The position numbers and the translations under genes are program-made. The notes beneath the pieces were generated by a model. The model ran no database searches and had not been told where the DNA came from. It was given only the letters and a program-made list of their open reading frames with translations. From positions 1-25,881 of IMG/VR virus record IMGVR_UViG_3300022937_001750: a DNA stretch of 25,881 bases; one strand, written 5' to 3'. The DNA is from a virus. Below are positions 21,135-25,881 of this stretch, one piece after another (the stretch's first letter is position 1; each line of letters starts with the position of its first letter).

Positions 21135-21343
21135 AACCTTATCAATGGTTAGCATGGCTTAGCACAGGATGTTTACTTGCGGCCGCAATATTAGCAGCAT
21201 TTAATGTGTATCCTTTTTATGTTTATGCGTTTATTATAAGTAATAGTATGTGGACATTAGTAGGTGTGCTTTGGAAAGAAAAAAGTTTAGTAGTTATGAA
21301 TACAGGACTAACTATTATATATGTAGCAGGACTAGTGTTATAA
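21125..21343 (+). CDS. Three-helix membrane protein (second of a pair)
   Basis: The 72-residue protein has segments WLAWLSTGCLLAAAILAAF (8-26), FYVYAFIISNSMWTLVGVLW (31-50) and SLVVMNTGLTIIYVAGLVL (54-72) with a KEK loop between the last two. Its layout parallels the preceding protein (P, helix, Trp or Ala, basic loop, helix), suggesting duplication or two halves of one carrier. A SemiSWEET- or PnuC-like half transporter is one possibility, from topology only. GGAG lies ten bases upstream. Confidence 0.7.
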   Translation: MVVKPYQWLAWLSTGCLLAAAILAAFNVYPFYVYAFIISNSMWTLVGVLWKEKSLVVMNTGLTIIYVAGLVL

Positions 21344-21399
21344 CGCCCACAGGGCATGTAGATGGTTAAGTTGGCCAATAAGCAACAGAGGAGAAAAAT

Positions 21400-24093
21400 T
21401 TGAGTTACGTAGACGCTTTCTTTGATCGCGATCAGGATATTATTCGAGTAGTCGAACGCCGAGATGGAAAGCGACATTTCCACGAATACCAAGCAAAATA
21501 TACATTTTATTATGAGGATCCACGAGGCAAGTACAAGAGTGTGTACGGAGATCCTTTAACTCGCATTGTGTGTAAGAACACAAAAGACTTTCGCAAAGAA
21601 GTTGCTATTAACAAAGGCAAGAATCTTTTTGAAAGCGATATCAATCCAATCTTCCAATGTTTAAGTGAGAACTATCTCAATCAAGACGCACCTAAACTAA
21701 ACATTGCGTTTTGGGATATTGAGACGGACTTTGACCCAGAGCGTGGATTTGCTCCAGTTGAAGATCCGTTTATGCCAATCACTGCTATTACTGTACACTT
21801 ACAATGGCTAGATGCACTAATTACTCTTGCAGTGCCACCTAAAACAATGAAGCACGAAGACGCCGTTGATATGTGTAAAAAACGCTGGGGCGATGATGTA
21901 ATTCTATTTACAAATGACAAAGACGGTAACGGCGAACGTCAAATGTTGCTAACTTTCTTAGATTTGTTAGAAGATGCTGATATCCACAGCGGCTGGAACT
22001 CAGAAGGTTATGATGTTCCGTATACTGTAAATAGAATTAAACGAGTATTAAGTAACGACGATTGTAGACGGTTTTGTCTTTGGGGACAGATGCCCAAGAA
22101 AAGAGAATATGAGAAGTTCGGAAAGACATCAGAAACATATGATTTTGTAGGTCGTGTGCATTTAGACTCATTAGAATTGTATCGTAAATACACATATGAA
22201 GAGCGTCACACATATCGATTGGATGCAATTGGTGAGTTAGAAGTAGGCGAAAACAAAACTGTTTACGAAGGTACACTTGATCAGCTGTACAACAACGACT
22301 TTGAAACATTTATCGAATACAACAGACAAGACGTTGCACTATTAGACAAACTAGATAAAAAACTACGCTTCATTGATTTGTCAAACGAACTTGCTCACGC
22401 AAATACTGTATTGTTACAAACAACAATGGGTGCTGTTGCTGTTACAGAACAAGCAATTATTAATGAAGCACATCACAGAGGACTACAGGTTCCTAACAGA
22501 CCAAGGCGTGATGATGAGAATACACAAGCAGCAGGTGCTTATGTTGCATTTCCCAAAAAGGGTGTACATAAATGGATAGGATCAATGGACTTAAACTCCC
22601 TGTATCCATCGGTGATTCGTGCATTAAATATGGCTCCAGAAACTATCGTAGGTCAAATACGGCCAGAGATTTCAGAAGCTCGTGTACATGAAGATATGAA
22701 TCTAAAGAAAAAATCTTTTGCAGGAAGTTGGGAAGGTAGATTTGCAACAGAAGAATACGAAGCAGTTATGGAGCGGCGCAAAGACGTTGCACTTACGATT
22801 GATTGGGAGGATGGTAGGTCGGATGTACTATCGGGTGCAGAGATTTATCAACTCATATTTGACAGTCATATGCCATGGATGCTTTCATCTAATGGTACTA
22901 TATTTACTACAGAGTTTGAAGGTGTAATTCCAGGTATTTTAAAGAGGTGGTATGCAGAACGAAAAGACTTACAGAAAATGCTTAAAAAGGCAAAAGACGC
23001 AGGCAATGATGCTGAAATTGCATTTTGGGACAAAAGACAACTTGTTAAGAAAATTAATCTTAACTCTCTTTACGGGGCCATTCTTAATCCTGGCTGTAGA
23101 TTTTTTGACAAAAGGATAGGACAGTCGACTACACTAACTGGTCGTACTATTGTTAAGCACATGAGTGCTGAAGTTAACAAAGTTATTACCGGTGAATATG
23201 ATCACGTAGGTAAAAGTGTTATCTATGGTGACACAGACTCTGTATACTTTAGTGCATATCCCGTTCTTAAGGAACAAATTGATGCAGGTAATATTCCTTG
23301 GACAAAAGACAATGTAATTACACTGTATGATCAAGTTGCAGACGAAGCAAATAGTACGTTTATAGACTTTATGGGCAAGGCATTCCATTGTCCAAAGAGC
23401 CGTTCAGATGTTATTGCGGCAGGTAGAGAGATTGTTGCTGAAAGCGGATTATACATTACAAAGAAGCGTTATGCAGCACTTGTATATGATACCGAAGGTT
23501 TCCGTTCAGACGTAGATGGCAAGCCAGGCAAGGTTAAAGCAATGGGTTTAGACTTGAGACGTTCGGATACTCCTGTGTTTATGCAAGAGTTCTTGAGTGA
23601 GATTTTGCTTATGGTACTGCAAGACACACCACAAAAACAAATCCTAGATCGCATAACCGAATTCCGAAAAGAATTTGAACAACGTCCAGGTTGGGAGAAA
23701 GGTTCGCCCAAACGTGCAAACAAGATTGGACACTATCAGCGTTTAGAGCAAAAGCAGGGTAAAGCAAACATGCCCGGACACGTTCGAGCAAGTATCAACT
23801 GGAATACACTAAAACGTATGAACGGTGACAAGTATTCGCAAGAGATTGTAGACGGTATGAAAGTTATTGTTTGTAAACTAAAACAGAACCCACTAGGTTA
23901 TACTTCTGTTGCATATCCAACAGATGAGCTAAGACTACCTGATTGGTTTAAAGAACTGCCATTTGACGATGCAGCAATGGCAGAAACAATTATTGACAAC
24001 AAGCTAGATAACTTAATAGGCGTGTTAGATTATCCGTTAGAAGATACAAAACAACACAATACCTTCAGTAGCCTATTTGATTTTGGAGATTGA
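21400..24093 (+). CDS. 43: Family B DNA polymerase, T4 gp43-like
   Basis: The 897-residue protein is a replicative polymerase with proofreading, the same size as T4 gp43 (898). The exonuclease site appears as FWDIETDF with a second block WNSEGYDVPY and a third YNRQDVALL. Polymerase motifs are DLNSLYPSVIR (motif A), KKINLNSLYGAI (motif B) and IYGDTDSVYF (motif C). The very end, FSSLFDFGD, resembles the gp45 clamp-binding tail of gp43. The start is TTG 21400 with GAGGAG at 21388-21393 six bases upstream. In T4, gene 43 lies close to 44; here the gp44 gene is some 21 kb away, so the cluster has been split. Confidence 0.97.
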   Translation: MSYVDAFFDRDQDIIRVVERRDGKRHFHEYQAKYTFYYEDPRGKYKSVYGDPLTRIVCKNTKDFRKEVAINKGKNLFESDINPIFQCLSENYLNQDAPKLNIAFWDIETDFDPERGFAPVEDPFMPITAITVHLQWLDALITLAVPPKTMKHEDAVDMCKKRWGDDVILFTNDKDGNGERQMLLTFLDLLEDADIHSGWNSEGYDVPYTVNRIKRVLSNDDCRRFCLWGQMPKKREYEKFGKTSETYDFVGRVHLDSLELYRKYTYEERHTYRLDAIGELEVGENKTVYEGTLDQLYNNDFETFIEYNRQDVALLDKLDKKLRFIDLSNELAHANTVLLQTTMGAVAVTEQAIINEAHHRGLQVPNRPRRDDENTQAAGAYVAFPKKGVHKWIGSMDLNSLYPSVIRALNMAPETIVGQIRPEISEARVHEDMNLKKKSFAGSWEGRFATEEYEAVMERRKDVALTIDWEDGRSDVLSGAEIYQLIFDSHMPWMLSSNGTIFTTEFEGVIPGILKRWYAERKDLQKMLKKAKDAGNDAEIAFWDKRQLVKKINLNSLYGAILNPGCRFFDKRIGQSTTLTGRTIVKHMSAEVNKVITGEYDHVGKSVIYGDTDSVYFSAYPVLKEQIDAGNIPWTKDNVITLYDQVADEANSTFIDFMGKAFHCPKSRSDVIAAGREIVAESGLYITKKRYAALVYDTEGFRSDVDGKPGKVKAMGLDLRRSDTPVFMQEFLSEILLMVLQDTPQKQILDRITEFRKEFEQRPGWEKGSPKRANKIGHYQRLEQKQGKANMPGHVRASINWNTLKRMNGDKYSQEIVDGMKVIVCKLKQNPLGYTSVAYPTDELRLPDWFKELPFDDAAMAETIIDNKLDNLIGVLDYPLEDTKQHNTFSSLFDFGD

Positions 24094-24094
24094 T

Positions 24095-24337
24095 ATGAGC
24101 GAAGAACAACGTATTATCCTTATTTCAGATTTTATAGAACAAAAACTACGCAAAGAACAAGAACTAGAGTTTTATCTCAAAGAACTAGAAGAATTACAAC
24201 GTAAAATAGGTTATTTGCGTAGAGAAGTTGATCTCACCAATACAATTATCACAATGATTAAAGGCGAACAAATTTACGACATTCGAGAAGGAATGCTTGG
24301 AAATAGTAATGATAATCTACTAGGAGATAATGAATGA
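24095..24337 (+). CDS. Small coiled-coil protein
   Basis: The 80-residue protein starts at ATG 24095 (GGAG six bases upstream), directly after the polymerase stop. It is a long charged helix with heptads (FIEQKLRKEQELEFYLKELE, LQRKIGYLRREVDLTNTI) and an acidic Asn-rich end. No cysteine or motif is present. The next ATG overlaps its stop (ATGA). Function is unknown. Confidence 0.72.
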   Translation: MSEEQRIILISDFIEQKLRKEQELEFYLKELEELQRKIGYLRREVDLTNTIITMIKGEQIYDIREGMLGNSNDNLLGDNE

Positions 24338-24750
24338 AAGTAGGCTTCACTTGTTCGACCTTTGATCTACTACATGCAGGTCACGTACAAATGTTGCGTG
24401 AAGCAAAAGAACAATGTGATTATTTGATTTGCGGGTTACAATTTGACCCTAGTCAAGATAGAACAGATAAGAACGCTCCAATACAAACTATTGTAGAGCG
24501 TTACACTCAACTAAAAGCAGTAAGCTATGTAGACGAAATAGTTCCATATTCTAGCGAAAAAGACCTAGAAGATATCTTGACAATGTATCATATTGATGTT
24601 AGAATATTAGGAGAAGAGTATAGAGATAGAGACTTTACTGGCAAAGATATTTGTCGTAAACGTGACATAGATTTATATTTTAACAAAAGAGATCATCGCT
24701 TTTCATCAAGCGATTTACGAAAAAGAGTATCGGAGAAAGAAAATGTCTAA
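24334..24750 (+). CDS. Cytidylyltransferase, TagD-like (glycerol-3-phosphate type)
   Basis: The 138-residue protein is a compact nucleotidyltransferase. It has GFTCSTFDLLHAGHVQMLRE (HAGH at 14-17), the activated E-R-Y-T-Q-L-K-A segment, YVDEIVPY, and the C-terminal HRFSSSDLRKR (121-131), equivalent to the RTxGISTT substrate loop. TagD enzymes make CDP-glycerol from CTP and glycerol-3-phosphate; related enzymes use ethanolamine phosphate or sugar phosphates. AGGAG is seven bases before the ATG. The phosphomannomutase gene nearby suggests activated precursors for envelope or DNA modification (inference). Confidence 0.85.
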   Translation: MKVGFTCSTFDLLHAGHVQMLREAKEQCDYLICGLQFDPSQDRTDKNAPIQTIVERYTQLKAVSYVDEIVPYSSEKDLEDILTMYHIDVRILGEEYRDRDFTGKDICRKRDIDLYFNKRDHRFSSSDLRKRVSEKENV

Positions 24751-24928
24751 ATTACCTGAAGGACGTACACCATTAACAGACGGTGACATGATTATTCTTT
24801 TGCACAATATTGCTAGGCAACTAGAAAGTCTTGGTACCCATGGAAAAGATTTAAGAAAGGTTGCTGATAGATTTAGTGATTTATCTAAAGCAGAAAAGGT
24901 TGCACAGCACAAGGCACAGCAAGGATGA
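24743..24928 (+). CDS. Small protein of unknown function, 61 residues
   Basis: The start ATG overlaps the cytidylyltransferase end by eight bases, with GGAG at 24732-24735. The sequence is helical and soluble (GDMIILLHNIARQLESLGTH, KDLRKVADRFSDLSKAEK) and ends Gln/Lys-rich. The stop overlaps the next start (ATGA). No family is recognised. Confidence 0.7.
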   Translation: MSKLPEGRTPLTDGDMIILLHNIARQLESLGTHGKDLRKVADRFSDLSKAEKVAQHKAQQG

Positions 24929-25065
24929 AATACTTTTATCTAGCAATAGCATTTATCGCAGGATGGGCAGTAGCAATGTACTTTCATCCTTATGAAACTT
25001 GCAAGCGAATGTACGATACGCCTGAAGACGTTTCAGAATGTACATGGATCAAGGAGAATCCCTAA
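24925..25065 (+). CDS. Very small membrane-anchored protein
   Basis: The 46-codon ORF starts ATG 24925 in an ATGA overlap. It has one N-terminal membrane segment (YFYLAIAFIAGWAVAMYF) and a short polar end with two cysteines (ETCKRMYDTPEDV, SECTWIKENP). Its last codons lie in the 31-bp direct repeat. Overlap and topology support it as a real gene; function is unknown. Confidence 0.6.
   Translation: MKYFYLAIAFIAGWAVAMYFHPYETCKRMYDTPEDVSECTWIKENP
25031..25061 (+). repeat. 31-bp direct repeat, copy 1
   Basis: Identical to 25215-25245. It spans the end of the membrane mini-gene and an AAGGAG that serves the next start at 25066, so coding and ribosome-binding sequence were copied together. Confidence 0.93.
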
Positions 25066-25209
25066 ATGGATGATGATTTGGATAACAAGGTAGACATTTG
25101 GGAACACCAAAATCTACAAGGCGAAGTCTGGGAACTACAGCGCAACCTTGAAAAACTTCGCGAAGAGTTTAACGAGTTTAAAAATAGGTTAACTGGCGAT
25201 GGAAAATGA
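25066..25209 (+). CDS. Small acidic coiled-coil protein
   Basis: A 47-residue ORF that begins immediately after the preceding stop, with AAGGAG (25051-25056) nine bases upstream. The product (MDDDLDNKVDIWEHQNLQGE, then VWELQRNLEKLREEFNEFKN) is a charged helix likely to dimerise. It lies between the two 31-bp repeats. No function can be assigned. Confidence 0.6.
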   Translation: MDDDLDNKVDIWEHQNLQGEVWELQRNLEKLREEFNEFKNRLTGDGK

Positions 25210-25214
25210 TGATA

Positions 25215-25245
25215 TTTCAGAATGTACATGGATCAAGGAGAATCC
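25215..25245 (+). repeat. 31-bp direct repeat, copy 2
   Basis: Exact copy of 25031-25061, 184 bases downstream. Here its coding value is lost but its AAGGAG (25235-25240) sits eight bases before the ATG at 25249, so the duplication supplied a ribosome-binding site to a new gene start. Confidence 0.93.
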
Positions 25246-25248
25246 GTA

Positions 25249-25422
25249 ATGTGGACACTGTTAGTATTAAGTTATGTTTATGCAACTGATGACATAGTTG
25301 AACCCAGAGTTACTCGTATTGCAGAATATGAATATGCATGGCAATGCCAAGATGCTTGGAGAGAACTGTCTTACGATCTACCTCCTACTGAAACAGCATG
25401 GTGCGAAGGTCCAAATGAATAA
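25249..25422 (+). CDS. Small, possibly exported protein, 57 residues
   Basis: I choose ATG 25249 because the duplicated AAGGAG lies eight bases upstream; an in-frame ATG at 25222 lies within the repeat. The N-terminus MWTLLVLSYVYATDD is short and hydrophobic, a possible weak signal or anchor. Two cysteines follow (AWQCQDAW and AWCEGP), and the rest is acidic. Its end overlaps the phosphomannomutase start by eight bases. No known family. Confidence 0.62.
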   Translation: MWTLLVLSYVYATDDIVEPRVTRIAEYEYAWQCQDAWRELSYDLPPTETAWCEGPNE

Positions 25423-25881
25423 GTTTATATTTGATGTGGATGGTACACTTACTCCTAGCAGAGGTATAATGAGTCCTAAATTTAAATCTTTCTTTTTAGA
25501 TTTTTGTAAGAGTAATGATGTTTATTTGGTAACAGGAAGTGATAAACCCAAAACTATAGAACAAATTGGCAAAGATATTTACAACAACTGTGTTAGAGTT
25601 TATAATTGTAATGGTAATGATGTATGGGAAGGTGAAGTTAATGTACGTCAAAACAAATGGATTCTTCCAGAAACAGCACAAGAATGGTTAAGCGAGCAAC
25701 TAAGTGCTAGTGCATTTCCTTTACGGACAGGCTTACACTTTGAACATCGTCCCGGTATGTGTAACTTTAGTATTGTAGGACGTAACGCAGATAAAATAGA
25801 ACGTGCAAAATATGTTACGTGGGACACAGAATATAACGAGCGTGATCTCATTGCACATAACTTTAATTTAATCTTTACAGA
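25415..25881 (+). CDS. Phosphomannomutase-like HAD phosphatase, eukaryotic PMM type (partial)
   Basis: The frame is open from ATG 25415 to the window edge, 155 complete codons. It shows the HAD nucleophile FDVDGTLTPSR (D7, D9), VTGSDKPKTIEQIG (motif II with T/S), YNCNGNDVW, and FEHRPGMCNFSIVGR (109-123), which closely parallels the substrate-binding R-N-G-M-L-N-x-S-P-x-G-R of human PMM2. These enzymes interconvert mannose-6-phosphate and mannose-1-phosphate, feeding GDP-mannose synthesis. The remaining third with the last catalytic Asp/Lys lies outside. It is not the bacterial alpha-phosphohexomutase type. Start overlaps the upstream gene by eight bases. Confidence 0.8.
   Translation, partial: MNKFIFDVDGTLTPSRGIMSPKFKSFFLDFCKSNDVYLVTGSDKPKTIEQIGKDIYNNCVRVYNCNGNDVWEGEVNVRQNKWILPETAQEWLSEQLSASAFPLRTGLHFEHRPGMCNFSIVGRNADKIERAKYVTWDTEYNERDLIAHNFNLIFT

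Noticed and set aside
21345-21355. GCCC-ACA-GGGC hairpin before gene 43 as a terminator
   Set aside because: Only a four-base stem and no T run; too weak to call.
24577-24605. TTGACA-17-TAGAAT promoter inside the cytidylyltransferase gene
   Set aside because: A fair match, but it lies within conserved coding sequence with no gap before the next co-translated gene; chance in AT-rich DNA is likely.

Overview
The window is a stretch of a T4-like (tailed, myovirus-type) phage genome. The clearest evidence is a gp44-type clamp loader at the left edge, a gp43-type family B DNA polymerase at 21400-24093, a DsbA-like small DNA-binding protein, PhoH, phage thymidylate synthase and dihydrofolate reductase, and repeated [AGC]ATAAATA late-promoter motifs. 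The DNA is AT-rich and tightly packed, with many ATGA or TAATG overlaps, so it reads as viral coding DNA almost end to end. No gap without a gene exceeds 130 bases. I saw no tRNA, rRNA, CRISPR array or insertion sequence. The FdxA-type ferredoxin and the close resemblance of the AAA+ unfoldase to proteobacterial ClpA suggest a marine phage of a heterotrophic proteobacterium (pelagiphage-like). The host is my inference, not something the sequence proves.

Layout. (1) 1-2449: replication and nucleotide genes: gp44 end, a 7-iron ferredoxin, a small coiled-coil protein, DHFR, a 52-residue membrane protein and thymidylate synthase. (2) 2466-3762: a possible 2-oxoglutarate/Fe(II) oxygenase convergent with phoH, the only clear minus-strand gene, across a bidirectional terminator. 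(3) 3889-5171: two unassigned late genes. (4) 5183-8603: a Cys-rich mini-protein, then an apparent lysis region: GH19 endolysin, inner and outer spanin candidates, an amidase/peptidase-like lipoprotein whose only plausible start is ATC, two small membrane or secreted proteins and a holin candidate. (5) 8621-12177: a proteostasis operon of overlapping genes: DnaJ, peptide deformylase and ClpA. (6) 12164-20241: accessory and late genes. From 13739 to 18740 several proteins begin with the same short tag, M-[KR]-[ILV]-x-[EK]-[ILV]-x-E, and end in short basic modules with paired cysteines. The tag resembles T4 capsid-targeting peptides, so this may be a cassette of proteins packaged in the head. 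It includes a nucleotidyltransferase and a 674-residue HAD/ParB-like fusion. (7) 20223-24093: two identical 44-bp early-promoter repeats driving small genes and dsbA, a pair of three-helix membrane proteins, then DNA polymerase. (8) 24095-25881: small genes, a TagD-like cytidylyltransferase and the start of a eukaryotic-type phosphomannomutase, suggesting sugar-nucleotide chemistry.

Together the genes cover DNA precursor supply and synthesis, control of the host proteome (deformylation, chaperone, unfoldase), possible electron transfer, lysis, and a late set that may be loaded into the capsid. The packaged-protein idea, the ClpA without a visible ClpP, the ferredoxin inside the replication operon and the near-leaderless late promoters are the points most worth testing.
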